Below are positions 31,583 through 43,179 of a DNA stretch of 64,000 bases, piece by piece (positions within the stretch are counted from its first letter, which is position 1; each line of letters starts with the position of its first letter). Below the pieces are notes generated by a model that saw only the letters and a list, made by a program, of their open reading frames with translations, was not told the DNA's origin and searched no databases. A program made the translations under genes and the position numbers. This DNA is from Magnetospirillum sp. UT-4. Lineage in GTDB: Bacteria > Pseudomonadota > Alphaproteobacteria > Rhodospirillales > Magnetospirillaceae. The stretch lies in NCBI RefSeq assembly GCF_902729435.1, contig NZ_CACVCG010000034.1, forward strand, positions 20,464 through 84,463. The letters run 5' to 3'.

Positions 31583-32005
31583 ATGGCTATCGAACGTACC
31601 CTGTCGATCATCAAGCCGGACGCCACCCGGCGCAACCTGACCGGCAAGATCAACGCCCGCTTCGAGGAAGCCGGCCTGCGCATCGTCGCCCAGAAGCGGC
31701 TGCGCCTGACCAAGGAACAGGCCGAGGGCTTCTACGCGGTCCACCGCGAGCGCTCGTTCTTCTCGGACCTGGTGTCCTTCATGATGTCCGGCCCGGTGGT
31801 GGTGCAGGTTCTGGAAGGCGAGAACGCCGTCGCCAGGAACCGCGAGACCATGGGCGCCACCAACCCGGCCAACGCCGCGCCCGGCACCATCCGCGCCGAC
31901 TTCGCCGAATCCATCGAGGCCAATTCGGTGCACGGCTCGGATTCGCAGGAAAACGCCGCCATCGAGATCGCCTATTTCTTCTCGCAGTGCGAGATCGTCG
32001 GCTAG
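31583..32005 (+). CDS. ndk: Nucleoside diphosphate kinase
   Basis: NDK moves the gamma-phosphate of ATP onto other nucleoside diphosphates through a phosphohistidine. The 140-residue length is normal. [20 protein letters not shown] opens the protein, and [12 protein letters not shown] contains the catalytic His (about residue 117). [20 protein letters not shown] binds the nucleotide. The start at 31583 follows GGAAAGGA. The gene is a single unit closed by a clear intrinsic terminator. Confidence 0.98.
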   Translation: MAIERTLSIIKPDATRRNLTGKINARFEEAGLRIVAQKRLRLTKEQAEGFYAVHRERSFFSDLVSFMMSGPVVVQVLEGENAVARNRETMGATNPANAAPGTIRADFAESIEANSVHGSDSQENAAIEIAYFFSQCEIVG

Positions 32006-32034
32006 GCTGACGGCCGGAAAGCACCTGCTTGCGA

Positions 32035-32068
32035 CGCCCCCGCGGCCATCGGCCCGGGGGCGTTTTTT
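32035..32068 (+). terminator. Intrinsic terminator of ndk
   Basis: An 8-bp stem CGCCCCCG/CGGGGGCG with a 12-nt loop is followed directly by six T residues, 30 nt after the ndk stop. Confidence 0.92.
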
Positions 32069-32311
32069 ATTGCCGGCACCTAGTAACAATTATTGGGCGA
32101 CACCACCGCAGGCGGCGCGAGATAGTCTGGTTTGTATTGCTGGATGACCGGCGCTTCGAAAAGCAAAGCGGTTGCTCTTCGGTCATTGCGCTGATACTAC
32201 AATGCACCTACGGAAGCTGGGGGTTACAGTTCCGGAGAACTCCATTACAACGGTCGGTTGTTGCTTCGGCAGCTTCAGGCCGCGTAGCATTGGTTGGAGA
32301 GGCAGGGGCAT

Positions 32312-32797
32312 ATGGGACGACCGCTCAAGAAGTCCGCCGTCGCGGTGTCGCGGCGCGCCAGTCGGGGCCGCACGCCATCGGGGCGGCCCAATCCCATCGA
32401 CGTTCACGTCGGCGGCCGGGTGCGGCTGCGGCGCACGCTGCTGGGGATGAGCCAGGAGAAGTTGGCCGAAGCGCTGGGGCTCACGTTCCAGCAGGTGCAG
32501 AAGTACGAACGCGGCGCCAATCGCATCGGCGCCTCACGGTTGTTCGATCTGTCGCGGGTCCTCGACGTGTCGATCACCTATTTCTTCGAGGACATGGACG
32601 AGGACACCGTCGCCGCCAGCCCGCGCCACATGGTCCGCGCCACCCAGGACCCGCCCGAGGTGGTGGAATCGGTGATGGTGCGGCGCGAGACGCTGGAACT
32701 GGTGCGGGCCTATTACCGCATTTCCGATCCCGAGGTGCGTCGCCGGGTCTACCAGCTGGCCACCGCCCTGGGGCCGGTGGGGGAGAAGGAAGATTAG
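32312..32797 (+). CDS. XRE-family (Cro/CI helix-turn-helix) regulator
   Basis: This 161-residue regulator has a basic N-terminus and a helix-turn-helix domain at about residues 28-92 (HVGGRVRLRRTLLGMSQEKL, then LGLTFQQVQKYERGANRIGA). This is the alphaproteobacterial SinR-like type that often carries a C-terminal activation helix region. The C-terminal 65 residues (ETLELVRAYYRISDPEVRRR) match that group. The ATG at 32312 is preferred over a TTG at 32294. The 3' end overlaps the convergent metal transporter by 4 bp. Targets are unknown. The 300 bp before it are AT-richer than average and include its promoter. Confidence 0.88.
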   Translation: MGRPLKKSAVAVSRRASRGRTPSGRPNPIDVHVGGRVRLRRTLLGMSQEKLAEALGLTFQQVQKYERGANRIGASRLFDLSRVLDVSITYFFEDMDEDTVAASPRHMVRATQDPPEVVESVMVRRETLELVRAYYRISDPEVRRRVYQLATALGPVGEKED

Positions 32798-33729
32798 GTT
32801 TCGAATTCGGCGCGGCGTTCGTCGACGCCCTTGGGATCCTGGTGGATGATGACGTCGAACTTGGGGAAGGCCGCCATGATGGCGGTCTCGACATGGTCGG
32901 CGATGTCGTGGGCGCGGACCAGCGGCAGGGTGCCGTCCAGTTCCAGATGCAACTGGATGAAGCCCTGCTGGCCCGACAGCCGGGTGCGCAGGTCGTGCAC
33001 ACCCAGGACGTCGGGATGGGCGCGGGCGATCTCCAGGATGCGCTCGCGGTCCTCCTCGGGCAGTTCCTTGTCCATCAGCATGTCGAACGAGTTGGCCAGA
33101 ATCTGCCAGGCGTTCCAGACCAGGAACACGGAGATGGCGATGGCGAAGATCGGGTCGGCGGCGGTCCAGCCCACGGTCATGGCCAGCAGCAGCGACACGA
33201 TCACCGATCCGTTGATCAGCACGTCGCCGGTGTAGTGCAGCGAATCGGCCGTGATGGCCACCGAGTCCGTGTGCCGGAGCACGTATTTCTGGAATGCCAC
33301 CAGGCCGGCGGTCAGCGCGATGGAGAAGACCATCACCGCGATGCCGACCTCGCCGCGCACGACCGGCACCGGATGGGCGAGGCGGTCGCTGGCCTCGACC
33401 AGCAGCAGGGCGCTGGACCCGAAGATGAAGGCGGCCTGGCCCAGCCCGGCCAGCGGCTCGGCCTTGCCGTGGCCGAAGCGGTGCTCGCGGTCGGCCGGGG
33501 TGAGCGCATGGCGCACCGCCCACAGGTTGATCAGCGAGGCGGCGGCGTCCAGCGCCGAGTCGATCAGGGTGGAGAGCAGCGCCACCGATCCGGTCGCCGC
33601 CCAGGCCGCCAGCTTGGCGACGATCAGCGTCGCCGCGGTGGCCACCGCGGCGTAGGTGGCCAGCCGCATCAGGCGATCGGTGTCGGGCGCCGGGGAAGAG
33701 GGCGGCGCCGGGGAGGGGGTGGGGTCCAT
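32794..33729 (-). CDS. Cation diffusion facilitator, FieF-like metal exporter
   Basis: This 311-residue proton-coupled exporter of divalent metals has six membrane helices and a C-terminal cytoplasmic ferredoxin-like domain (from about residue 210). The four metal ligands are visible: D-x3-D in helix 2 (LIDSALDAAASL) and H-x3-D in helix 5 (LHYTGDVLING). This D-D-H-D set is that of FieF (Zn/Cd/Fe). GHGKAEPLAGLGQA is the conserved loop. The ATG at 33729 is used because earlier in-frame sequence overlaps pdxH. The gene follows pdxH by 13 bp and is probably cotranscribed with it. It is not one of the magnetosome CDF proteins by context. Confidence 0.92.
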   Translation of the reverse strand: MDPTPSPAPPSSPAPDTDRLMRLATYAAVATAATLIVAKLAAWAATGSVALLSTLIDSALDAAASLINLWAVRHALTPADREHRFGHGKAEPLAGLGQAAFIFGSSALLLVEASDRLAHPVPVVRGEVGIAVMVFSIALTAGLVAFQKYVLRHTDSVAITADSLHYTGDVLINGSVIVSLLLAMTVGWTAADPIFAIAISVFLVWNAWQILANSFDMLMDKELPEEDRERILEIARAHPDVLGVHDLRTRLSGQQGFIQLHLELDGTLPLVRAHDIADHVETAIMAAFPKFDVIIHQDPKGVDERRAEFET

Positions 33730-33742
33730 GCCGGGCCTCCTC

Positions 33743-34330
33743 TCAGGGGAACAGGTGTTCGATCCGCCAGCCTTCGCCGTCGCGCGTGTACACGAACCTG
33801 TCGTGCAGGCGGAACGGCCGATCATGCCAGAATTCCAGGCGCTCCGGCACCACCCGGAAGCCGGACCAATGGGGCGGGCGGGGGACCGTGCCGAGGCCGA
33901 AGCGGGCGGTGAACTCGGCCACCCGGCGTTCCAGCTCGAAGCGGCCGGTCAGCGGGCGCGACTGGGTAGAGGCCCAGGCGCCGATCTGGCTGGTGCGGGC
34001 GCGGGTGGCGAAATAGGCATCGGCCTCGGCCGCGGACACCGGCTGCACCGGGCCATCGACGCGGACCTGGCGCTTCAGGCTCTTCCAGTGGAACAGCAGC
34101 GCCGCCCGGGGATTGGCCGCCAGGTCCTCGCCCTTGCGGCTCTCCAGGTTGGTGTAGAACACGAAGCCGCCGGGATCGAAACCCTTCAGCAGCACCATGC
34201 GCACGCTGGGGCGGCCGTCCGAATCGGCGGTGGCCAGCGCCATGGCGTTGGGGTCGTTGGGCTCGTGGGCTTCGGCGTCGGCCATCCACTTGCCGAACAG
34301 GGCGAAGGGTTCGGGGTCCGGGTTCGACAT
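33743..34330 (-). CDS. pdxH: Pyridoxamine 5'-phosphate oxidase
   Basis: PdxH oxidises pyridoxine or pyridoxamine 5'-phosphate to pyridoxal 5'-phosphate with FMN. The 195-residue protein has [20 protein letters not shown] and [19 protein letters not shown] (FMN and substrate contacts), [18 protein letters not shown], and the C-terminal [14 protein letters not shown] and [10 protein letters not shown] signatures. The length is slightly short at the N-terminus compared with the E. coli enzyme, as is common in alphaproteobacteria. It is divergent from the lipoprotein gene at 34455. Confidence 0.97.
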   Translation of the reverse strand: MSNPDPEPFALFGKWMADAEAHEPNDPNAMALATADSDGRPSVRMVLLKGFDPGGFVFYTNLESRKGEDLAANPRAALLFHWKSLKRQVRVDGPVQPVSAAEADAYFATRARTSQIGAWASTQSRPLTGRFELERRVAEFTARFGLGTVPRPPHWSGFRVVPERLEFWHDRPFRLHDRFVYTRDGEGWRIEHLFP

Positions 34331-34454
34331 CGGTGCTGGTCCCGCACGGTGGTTTGGGGTGTTCTATCCTGGGGGGACGCCTGGAAAAAGCCCCAAATCC
34401 ATGTCATCCTGTCATTTGCCCCGGGAGGGGGCGCAACCCCGGACGAGTAAGGCC

Positions 34455-34928
34455 ATGAACGCATTGAAGAAGCTGATGGTGCCGGTGATGATGGTCGCCG
34501 GCCTGGCCGCGTGCTCCAACGACACCGGTCCCAAGCAGACCGGCGGCGCGATCCTGGGCGGCATCGGCGGCGCCGTGGCCGGGGCGCAGTTCGGCAAGGG
34601 CACCGGCAATCTGGCGATGACCGCTCTGGGCACCCTGCTCGGCGCCTATGCCGGGTCCGAGGTCGGCAAGTCCCTGGACAAGGCCGACCGCACCTATGCC
34701 GGCCAGGCCGAGACCCGCGCCCACAGCGCGCCGGTCGGCCAGGCGATCACCTGGAACAACCCCGATAGCGGCCATGCCGGCTCCTACACCCCGACCCGCG
34801 ACGGCTACGATCAGGCCGGCAATTACTGTCGCGAGTACCAGAGCACGGTGACCATCGACGGCAAGACCGAGACCGCCTTCGGCACCGCCTGCCGCCAGCC
34901 GGACGGCTCGTGGAAGGTCGTGAAGTAG
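34455..34928 (+). CDS. Glycine-zipper lipoprotein (RT0821/Lpp0805-like surface antigen family)
   Basis: The 157-residue protein has a lipoprotein signal peptide with lipobox AGLAAC (Cys at about residue 20). A glycine-zipper 2TM-type segment (GGAILGGIGGAVAGAQFGKG, then LGTLLGAYAGSEVGKSLDKAD) and a C-terminal domain with the family's RDGYDQAGNYCREYQ and GTACRQPDGSWKVV complete it. It should be anchored to the outer membrane. The function of the family is unknown. The next gene starts 2 bp after its stop codon. Confidence 0.88.
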   Translation: MNALKKLMVPVMMVAGLAACSNDTGPKQTGGAILGGIGGAVAGAQFGKGTGNLAMTALGTLLGAYAGSEVGKSLDKADRTYAGQAETRAHSAPVGQAITWNNPDSGHAGSYTPTRDGYDQAGNYCREYQSTVTIDGKTETAFGTACRQPDGSWKVVK

Positions 34929-34930
34929 CC

Positions 34931-35869
34931 GTGAAGGACCCCTATTCGGTGCTGGGCGTGGCCCGCGAGGCCAGCGACGACGAGATCAAGTCGGTCTACC
35001 GCAAGCTGGCCCGCAAGCTCCATCCCGACGTCAATCCGGGCGACGCCAAGGCCGAGGAGCGGTTCAAGGAAATCAGCGCCGCCTACGACTTCCTGTCCGA
35101 CCCCGAGCGGCGCGGCCAGTACGATCGCGGCGAGATCGACGCCACCGGCGCGGCCCGGCGCCGCCAGGGCTGGCGCGCCCATGCCGGCAACGCCCGGGGC
35201 ACCCGCTCGGGCTCGGGTTTCGGCGCCAGCGCCGAGGACATCCTGGCCGAGATGATGCGGCGCAAGCAGAAGGCCAAGGCCGGCTTCGACCCCGGCGGCT
35301 TCGACGGCTGGCACGACGAGCCGCCGCCGGGGCCGAAGCGCAAGGGCGCCGAGGCCCGCCACCCGCTGAGCGTGTCCTTCACCGAGGCGGCGCTGGGCGG
35401 CACCCGCCGCGTCACCCTGGTCTCGGGCAAGGCGCTGGACGTGCGCATCCCGGCCGGCACCACCGACGGCCAGAGCCTGCGCCTGAAAGGCCAGGGCCAT
35501 CCCGGCCTCGGCGGGGCCGAGGCGGGCGACGCCTATGTGGACATCAAGGTCGAGCCGCACCCGTTCTTCACCCGCCGCGACCGCGACGTCCTGCTGGACC
35601 TGCCCGTCTCGGTGCAGGAGGCGGTGCTGGGCGCCAAGGTCACCGTGCCCACCCTGGACGGCAAGGTGGTTCTGTCCGTTCCCGCCGCCGCCAATACCGG
35701 CACCGTGCTGCGCCTGAAGGGCAAGGGCATCGGCGGCTCCCATCCCGGCGACCTGCTGGTGACGCTGAAGGTGGTGCTGCCGGACGGCGATTCCGAGTTC
35801 GCCAAGCTGGTGGAGAAATGGGGGCCGCGCCACGGCTACGACCCCAGGGCCAAGGCGGGGATGGGATAG
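34931..35869 (+). CDS. DnaJ-domain cochaperone (CbpA-like)
   Basis: This 312-residue J-protein stimulates DnaK. The J domain (about 1-66) has the HPD motif in [11 protein letters not shown] Gly/Arg-rich linker follows, then the two DnaJ C-terminal beta domains (about 135-300; [20 protein letters not shown] and [10 protein letters not shown]), with no zinc-finger region, so it is the CbpA type. The start is a GTG at 34931, 2 bp after the lipoprotein stop; another GTG 21 nt earlier overlaps that gene. The tight spacing implies cotranscription. Confidence 0.9.
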   Translation: MKDPYSVLGVAREASDDEIKSVYRKLARKLHPDVNPGDAKAEERFKEISAAYDFLSDPERRGQYDRGEIDATGAARRRQGWRAHAGNARGTRSGSGFGASAEDILAEMMRRKQKAKAGFDPGGFDGWHDEPPPGPKRKGAEARHPLSVSFTEAALGGTRRVTLVSGKALDVRIPAGTTDGQSLRLKGQGHPGLGGAEAGDAYVDIKVEPHPFFTRRDRDVLLDLPVSVQEAVLGAKVTVPTLDGKVVLSVPAAANTGTVLRLKGKGIGGSHPGDLLVTLKVVLPDGDSEFAKLVEKWGPRHGYDPRAKAGMG

Positions 35870-35887
35870 GGCGGCGAGGCGGAGCGC

Positions 35888-38800
35888 CTACCGCGCCAGC
35901 GGCAGGGTGAAGATGAAGCGCGAGCCCTCGCCCGGCTGTGATTCCGCCCAGATGCGGCCGCCGTGGCGTTCGATGATCTTCTTGGCGATGGCCAGCCCGA
36001 TGCCGGTGCCGCCGCCATAGGCGTTGCGGGCGTGCAGGCGCTGGAACATCAGGAAGATGCGCTCCAGGTGGTCGTGGTCCATGCCGATGCCGTTGTCGGC
36101 GATGGTGACGGCCAGCATGCGGCCGGCCACTTCGGCACTGATGCGGATGTGCGGCGGGCGCGTCGGGTCGCTGTACTTGATGGCGTTGGCGATGATGTTC
36201 TGGAACACTCGCACCATCTCGCCCTCGTCGACGGTGACGTTGTGGGACGCGCCGACCAGCTCGACCGTCGCCGCGCTTTCCTCGATGGTCGCCATCAGGT
36301 TGGCGGTGGCGTTCTCGACCAGCGTCTCGAGCGCCGCCGGCGCCGCCGGCTCGCCCTGGCGGCCGACCCGCGAGAACTCCAGCAGGTCGAGGATCAGCTT
36401 GTCCATGCGCCGCGCGCCGTCGGCGGCGAACTCCATGAATTCGCGCGCCTCGGTATCGAGCTGGTTGCCGACCCGGCGTTCCAGCATGGTGAGGTAGGCG
36501 TTGATCATGCGTAGCGGCTCGCGCAGGTCGTGGCTGGCCACATAGGCGAACTGTTCCAGTTCGGCGTTGATGTGGCGCAGGGTGTCCTCGGTCCGCTTCT
36601 GGTTGGTGATGTCGCTGAAGACGGCGACGTAGTGGGTGACCCGGCCCTCGAGGTCGCGCACGGTGCTGATGGACAGGAATTCGGGATAGGTCTCCCCCGA
36701 CCGGCGCCGGTTCCAGATTTCGCCGCGCCAGTTGCCGCTGGCCTCCAGCGTCTTCCACATGTCGCGGTAGAAGCCGTTGTCGTGGCGGCCCGACGACAGC
36801 ATGCGCGGGGTACGGCCGATCACCTCGGCCGGGGCATAGCCGGTGGTGGCGACGAAGGCGGGGTTGACCGAGACGATGCGCTCCTCGCGGTCGGTGATGA
36901 GGATGGCCTCGCCGCTGCTCTCGAACACCCGGGCCGCCAGGCGCAGCTCCTCCTCGGAGCGCTTGCGTTCGGTGATGTTCATGTGGGTGACGATGGCGCC
37001 GCCGATGGAGCCGTCCTCGGCCGGGAACGGCGCCATGTGCATCAGGAACCAGCGGATCTCGCGCGGGCTGTGGCAGGGGTACTCGATGGCGTAATGGTCG
37101 GCGCGGCCGCTCAGCACGTTGCGCAGGCCCTCGGCCACCGATCTGGCGGTGGCGGCGCCTTCGCCCTCGGAGGCCTCGCAGATGTCCAGGTAGTTGCGAC
37201 CCAGGCCGCAGCGGTCGGAAACGCCGTTGTTGGATTCGGTGAAACGCCGCCACACGGCGTTGACCAGGACGATGGTGCCGAGGCGATCGACCACCGCGGT
37301 CTCGTGCGGCAGCGAGTCGATGTAGACCTGCAGCCGGCGCTCAACCACCTTCATCGGGGTGACGTCGACGAAGGTGACGATGGCGCCGCGGAAGGTGGAC
37401 TGGCGCGCCCGGTAGGGCATGATCCGGGTCAGCAGGGTCCGCTCGCCCTCGGCCGGCACTTCGCGTTCGCACGGGATGCCGTCCTTCAGCACCTTGCGGA
37501 CGTTGTCGATGAAGTCGGGGTAGGTGAACCGGGTCGACAGGTCGGTGATGGAACGGCCGATGTCGCGCTCCATCAGGTTGACGGCGTTGCGCGCGCTGGG
37601 GCTGAAGCGGCGGACGACGCCGTCGCCGTCCAGCAGGATGATGCCGATCTCGGAGGCCTCGATGATGTTGTCGAGGTCGTCGGTGGTGTGGGTCAGTTCC
37701 TCGACCTTCGACGCCAGCTCGGCGTTGACGGTATGCAGTTCCTCGTTGACCGACTGCAGCTCCTCGTTGGAGCTCTGCAGCTCTTCGTTCGAGGCCAGCA
37801 GTTCCTCGTTGGCGGCCTGCAATTCCTCGTTGGTGGTCTCCAGCTCCTCGATGAAGGCCTGCTGGCTCTCGCGGTTGGCGCGCAGCTCGGATTCCAGGCC
37901 CTGGATGCGCTCCTGCGCCGCCGATTGCAGGTCGAGCAGGCCGACATCCTCGCCGGTATGCTCGATGTGCGGGCGCTCGAAGGCGATCAGCACCAGGCGG
38001 TCGCCGTTGACGGCGGTGGTGGGCTGGAAGGTGAGCTGGACGACGTCGTCGCCCTGGCGGTTCATGCGCACCGGCTGGACGTTGATCGGCTTGCCCTCGC
38101 GCAGGCAGCGATGGACGCTGGCGGCGACCACGGTGCCGAGGTCGCGGGGCAGGTGGCGGACCACGTTCAGGGTCGCCTCGCCCTCGGGCACCTTCAGGTA
38201 TTTCTCGACGCCGCCGAAATTGTGGATGATCGCCAACTTGTCGTCGACTAGCACGGTGGGCGGGCAATAGGCCTGCAGCAGGGTGCGGGTGGCGTCGTCG
38301 ACCATGCTGTCGCGGGTGTCGCGCGGCGTGCCCTGGGCCAGTGCCGGGCGCCGCGAGGGCGCCGGCGAGGACATCTCGTTCAGCGCCGGCAGGCCGGGAT
38401 TGAGCACCCGGTAGACGCGGGCGCGCGCATCGAGGGCGGTGAAGTCGCTGGCCGCCGCGCCCAGCCCCTCGCTGCCGCCCAGGAACATGGCGCCGCCCGG
38501 CCGCAGCGCGAACTGGAAGCGCCGGATGGTCGCCATCTGGAGGTTGGGCTCCAGATAGATCAGCAGGTTGCGGCAGCACACCAGGTCGAGCTTGGTGAAC
38601 GGCGGATCGCGAATGACGTTGTGGGGGGCGAACACCAGCATGTGGCGCAGCTCGGGCACCACCCGGTAGCCGCTGCCGTTCTGCACCAGATAGCGCTCGC
38701 GCAGGGCATCGGGGATGTCGCCGGCCACGCCTTCCGAGAAGACGCCGCTGCCGGCCATGCCGAGGGCGTGCTTGTCCATGTCGGTGGCGAAGATCTTGAT

Positions 38801-39868
38801 GTCGCGGCGGCCGTGGACCCGCATCTCCTCGGCGAACAGCATGGCCACCGAATAGGCTTCCTCGCCGGTGGCGCAGCCGCACACCCAGACCCGCAGCGCG
38901 TCGGAGTGGGGGCGCTGCTCGGCCACCAGCGGCGCGATCACCTTGGCCCGCAGCACCTCGAAGGCGGCGGCATCGCGGAAGAACGAGGTGACGCTGACCA
39001 GCAGTTCGCGCTGCAGGTTGTCGGCTTCCTGGCGGTCGCCGGCCAGCAGGATGGCGTAGTCCTCGATGCGGTCGAGGTGGTTGAGGCGCATGCGGCGGTC
39101 GACCCGGCGCGACAGGGTGCCCTTCTTGTAGCCCGAGAAATCCATGCCGGTCTGGTTCAGCAGCACCGAAACCACCCGGTCGAGATCGGCGGGGAACTTG
39201 TGGCGCGCCAGCGAGGTGCCGTCGGCGGCGATGACCCGGCGGACATAGGCGACCAGATGCTCGCCGATCTGCTCGGGCGGCAGGCTGGCGTCGGTGATTC
39301 CGGTCTCCAGCGCCGAGCGCGGCATGCCGTCGAAGCCGGAGGTGCGGGGGTCCTGCACCAGCACCACCCCCTCGGCCTCGTGGATGGCGCGCACACCCTT
39401 GGTGCCGTCGCTGCCGGTGCCCGACAGGATCACCGCCCCCGACATCCCGCCCTGGTCCTCGGCCAGCGAGTTGAGGAAGACGTCGATGGGGAACACCAGG
39501 CCGTCGCGACGGTTCTTTTCGGACAGCTTGAGGGCGCCGCCCTTGATGGTGATCATCTTGCCGGGCGGCAGGATGTAGACGGTCTCGCTCTTGACGCTCA
39601 TGCCGTCCTCGGCCGAGACCACCTGCATCTTGGTCTTCTTGGCCAGCAGCTCGACCATCAGACTCTTGTGGTCGGGCGAGAGGTGCTGGACCAGCACGAA
39701 GGCGATGCCGGTCTTGGCCGGCATGGCCGAGAACATGCGGTCCAATGCCTCGAGCCCGCCGGCCGACGCGCCGACCCCGACCACATAGGGCAGGGTCCCG
39801 GCAGTCGGATCGCGGCGGTTGCGCCGCGCCGGTGCCGGCGTTCCTTCGCTGCGCGCGCGTGCCGTCAT
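35888..39868 (-). CDS. CheB-CheR-PAS-histidine kinase fusion protein
   Basis: A 1326-residue soluble signalling protein. The CheB-type methylesterase domain (about 28-210) has its triad in [10 protein letters not shown] (Ser), [10 protein letters not shown] (His) and [11 protein letters not shown] (Asp). The CheR-type methyltransferase (about 226-489) has [13 protein letters not shown] for SAM binding and [12 protein letters not shown] long heptad coiled coil rich in N-E-E-L repeats (about 646-726) is followed by a PAS_10-like domain, two to three further PAS domains (about 740-1090), a HisKA domain with [10 protein letters not shown] (His near 1113) and an HATPase ending LPLAR. There is no transmembrane segment and no receiver. 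No other chemotaxis gene is nearby, so its partners are unknown. It probably starts its own transcript at the AT-rich region to its right. Confidence 0.93.
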   Translation of the reverse strand: MTARARSEGTPAPARRNRRDPTAGTLPYVVGVGASAGGLEALDRMFSAMPAKTGIAFVLVQHLSPDHKSLMVELLAKKTKMQVVSAEDGMSVKSETVYILPPGKMITIKGGALKLSEKNRRDGLVFPIDVFLNSLAEDQGGMSGAVILSGTGSDGTKGVRAIHEAEGVVLVQDPRTSGFDGMPRSALETGITDASLPPEQIGEHLVAYVRRVIAADGTSLARHKFPADLDRVVSVLLNQTGMDFSGYKKGTLSRRVDRRMRLNHLDRIEDYAILLAGDRQEADNLQRELLVSVTSFFRDAAAFEVLRAKVIAPLVAEQRPHSDALRVWVCGCATGEEAYSVAMLFAEEMRVHGRRDIKIFATDMDKHALGMAGSGVFSEGVAGDIPDALRERYLVQNGSGYRVVPELRHMLVFAPHNVIRDPPFTKLDLVCCRNLLIYLEPNLQMATIRRFQFALRPGGAMFLGGSEGLGAAASDFTALDARARVYRVLNPGLPALNEMSSPAPSRRPALAQGTPRDTRDSMVDDATRTLLQAYCPPTVLVDDKLAIIHNFGGVEKYLKVPEGEATLNVVRHLPRDLGTVVAASVHRCLREGKPINVQPVRMNRQGDDVVQLTFQPTTAVNGDRLVLIAFERPHIEHTGEDVGLLDLQSAAQERIQGLESELRANRESQQAFIEELETTNEELQAANEELLASNEELQSSNEELQSVNEELHTVNAELASKVEELTHTTDDLDNIIEASEIGIILLDGDGVVRRFSPSARNAVNLMERDIGRSITDLSTRFTYPDFIDNVRKVLKDGIPCEREVPAEGERTLLTRIMPYRARQSTFRGAIVTFVDVTPMKVVERRLQVYIDSLPHETAVVDRLGTIVLVNAVWRRFTESNNGVSDRCGLGRNYLDICEASEGEGAATARSVAEGLRNVLSGRADHYAIEYPCHSPREIRWFLMHMAPFPAEDGSIGGAIVTHMNITERKRSEEELRLAARVFESSGEAILITDREERIVSVNPAFVATTGYAPAEVIGRTPRMLSSGRHDNGFYRDMWKTLEASGNWRGEIWNRRRSGETYPEFLSISTVRDLEGRVTHYVAVFSDITNQKRTEDTLRHINAELEQFAYVASHDLREPLRMINAYLTMLERRVGNQLDTEAREFMEFAADGARRMDKLILDLLEFSRVGRQGEPAAPAALETLVENATANLMATIEESAATVELVGASHNVTVDEGEMVRVFQNIIANAIKYSDPTRPPHIRISAEVAGRMLAVTIADNGIGMDHDHLERIFLMFQRLHARNAYGGGTGIGLAIAKKIIERHGGRIWAESQPGEGSRFIFTLPLAR

Positions 39869-39906
39869 GGCTCCTTGGCCTTTCTCAATGGCAAGGCAGA
39901 TATATT

Positions 39907-39949
39907 TACCCTAAAGTATATGACTTGCGGGCACGACGCTACCCTAAAG
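39907..39949. promoter_or_regulatory. Two 10-bp direct repeats upstream of the CheB-CheR kinase gene
   Basis: TACCCTAAAG occurs at 39907-39916 and 39940-39949, 33 bp apart (three helical turns), in the only AT-rich patch of the region, 39-81 bp before the start codon. On the coding strand a TATACT box lies between them. They may be a dimeric activator or repressor site. Confidence 0.45.
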
Positions 39950-40025
39950 GTGATGATATGCACACCGTATTATGCGAATGCGCTCTTCGCACAAAGGAGT
40001 CGCCGCCCTTCGATCCAGGGTTGGG

Positions 40026-41819
<1,794 letters not shown>

Positions 41820-41901
41820 GGCGGCCGGAGTTTAGCCGGCCGGGCGGTGCGACGCCAACACCTACGCCTCTTCCGCCACCGCGGGCGGGGGCAAGCCCCA
41901 G

Positions 41902-42240
41902 CTACAGCGCGTCGTGGTTGGTCTCGCCGGTGCGGATGCGCACGACCGAGCTGCATTCGCTGACGAACACCTTGCCGTCGCCCATCTTGCCGGTGCGGGC
42001 GGCGGTCATCAGCGCCTCGATGGCGGCGTCGGCGACCTCGCCATCGACGATCAGCTCGAGCTTCACCTTGGGCACGAAATGGGCGACGTACTCGGCGCCG
42101 CGATAGATCTCGGTCTGCCCCTTCTGGCGGCCGAAGCCCTTGCATTCGGTGACGGTCATGCCCTGGACGCCGATGGCCTGGAGGGCGTCCTTCACCTCGT
42201 CCAGCTTGAACGGCTTGATGATGGCGACGATGTATTTCAT
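41902..42240 (-). CDS. P-II family nitrogen regulatory protein
   Basis: This 112-residue trimeric sensor of 2-oxoglutarate and ATP/ADP has [20 protein letters not shown] at the start and the T-loop [11 protein letters not shown], with the uridylylated Tyr at about position 51. The B-loop [13 protein letters not shown] and the C-terminal [11 protein letters not shown] complete it. It is closest in style to the GlnK/GlnJ group, but no amtB follows and no glnA is near, so I give no symbol. The ATG at 42240 is followed by a textbook start; sequence further upstream consists of three tandem repeats and is a leader or promoter. A terminator for the phoB operon lies upstream, so this gene must have its own promoter between 42241 and 42365. 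Confidence 0.93.
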   Translation of the reverse strand: MKYIVAIIKPFKLDEVKDALQAIGVQGMTVTECKGFGRQKGQTEIYRGAEYVAHFVPKVKLELIVDGEVADAAIEALMTAARTGKMGDGKVFVSECSSVVRIRTGETNHDAL

Positions 42241-42270
42241 GGCTTCCCCCTCGGTAGCGGCGCTCCGCAC

Positions 42271-42353
42271 TGGCGCAAGGCGCCATACGCGAACAGCATT
42301 GGCGCAAGGCGCCATACGCAAACAGCATTGGCGCAAGGCGCCATACGCAAACC
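42271..42353. repeat. Three tandem 29-bp repeats upstream of the P-II gene
   Basis: Copies start at 42271, 42300 and 42329 (the third is complete for 24 bp). Each opens with the palindrome TGGCGC-AAG-GCGCCA followed by TACGCAAACAGCAT. They lie 31-113 bp before the start codon, inside the only region available for the P-II promoter. Confidence 0.9.
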
Positions 42354-42365
42354 GCGTGCCGAAGG

Positions 42366-42393
42366 AAAAGGGCGCGGAATCGCCGCCGCGCCC
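42366..42393 (-). terminator. Intrinsic terminator of the pst-phoU-phoB operon
   Basis: On the minus strand an 8-bp stem GGGCGCGG/CCGCGCCC with an 8-nt loop is followed by TTTTCCTT, 59 nt after the phoB stop codon. Confidence 0.8.
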
Positions 42394-42452
42394 CGGGTCT
42401 CGTGGTTACGATTTGGGCAAAACCGGAAGAAATGCCTTTTTGGTGGGCGCCG

Positions 42453-43151
42453 TCAGGCCGCCGCCTGGCCGACGTCGAGGGCGTAGCCGGCGGCGCGGAC
42501 GGTGCGGATGATGTCGTCGTCGTTCTCGCCGTTCAGCGCCTTGCGCAAGCGGCGGATGTGAACGTCGACGGTGCGCGGCTCGACGTAGATGTCGGGTCCC
42601 CAGACGGCGTTCAGCAGTTCCTCGCGGCTGAACACGTTGCCGGGATGCTGCATGAAGAACTGCAGCAGGCGGAACTCGGTGGGGCCGAGATGCACCGAGC
42701 GGTCGCCGCGGATGACCCGGTGGGCGGCCAGATCCATGGTGATGTCGGCGTATTGCAGCACGCCCTTCTGCGGTGCCGGCTGGACCCGGCGCAGCAGGGC
42801 GCGGACGCGGGCCATCAGCTCAGGGAGGCTGAACGGCTTGGTCATGTAGTCGTCGGCGCCGGTATTGAGGCCCCGGATCTTGTCGCCTTCCTCGCCGCGC
42901 GCCGTCAGCATGATGATCGGCAGTTCGCGGGTGGTGGGCTTGCGGCGCAGCTGGCGGCAGACCTCGATGCCCGACAGGCTGGGCAGCATCCAGTCCAGCA
43001 CCACCAGGTCGGGCTTGCGCTCGGACACAACGTGCAGAGCCTCCTCGCCGTCGCCGGCCTCGCAGACGCGGTAGCCTTCCTTTTCCAGGTTGTAGCGCAG
43101 CATGGTGACGAGGGCGGCCTCGTCCTCGACGATCAGGATGAGCGGCTTCAT
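42453..43151 (-). CDS. phoB: Phosphate regulon response regulator PhoB
   Basis: PhoB activates phosphate-starvation genes by binding Pho boxes. The 232-residue protein has a receiver domain (ILIVEDEAAL acidic pair, phospho-acceptor Asp in LVVLDWMLPSLSG, MLTARGEEGDK, DDYMTKPFS) and an OmpR-type winged helix (about 130-225; FSREELLNAVWGPDIYVEPR and VDVHIRRLRKAL). It is the last gene of the pst operon, 28 bp after phoU. The cognate kinase phoR is not present in the window. Confidence 0.96.
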   Translation of the reverse strand: MKPLILIVEDEAALVTMLRYNLEKEGYRVCEAGDGEEALHVVSERKPDLVVLDWMLPSLSGIEVCRQLRRKPTTRELPIIMLTARGEEGDKIRGLNTGADDYMTKPFSLPELMARVRALLRRVQPAPQKGVLQYADITMDLAAHRVIRGDRSVHLGPTEFRLLQFFMQHPGNVFSREELLNAVWGPDIYVEPRTVDVHIRRLRKALNGENDDDIIRTVRAAGYALDVGQAAA

Positions 43152-43179
43152 GGAATTTCCCTCTCGGCTCCTCGGTCGC

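Noticed and set aside
32794..33729. Magnetosome CDF protein (MamB/MamM)
   Set aside because: Metal ligands and length fit FieF, neighbours are pdxH and an XRE regulator, and no other magnetosome gene is present.
42271..42353. Possible CRISPR array
   Set aside because: The 29-bp units are directly adjacent with no unique spacers, there are only three, and no cas gene is near.
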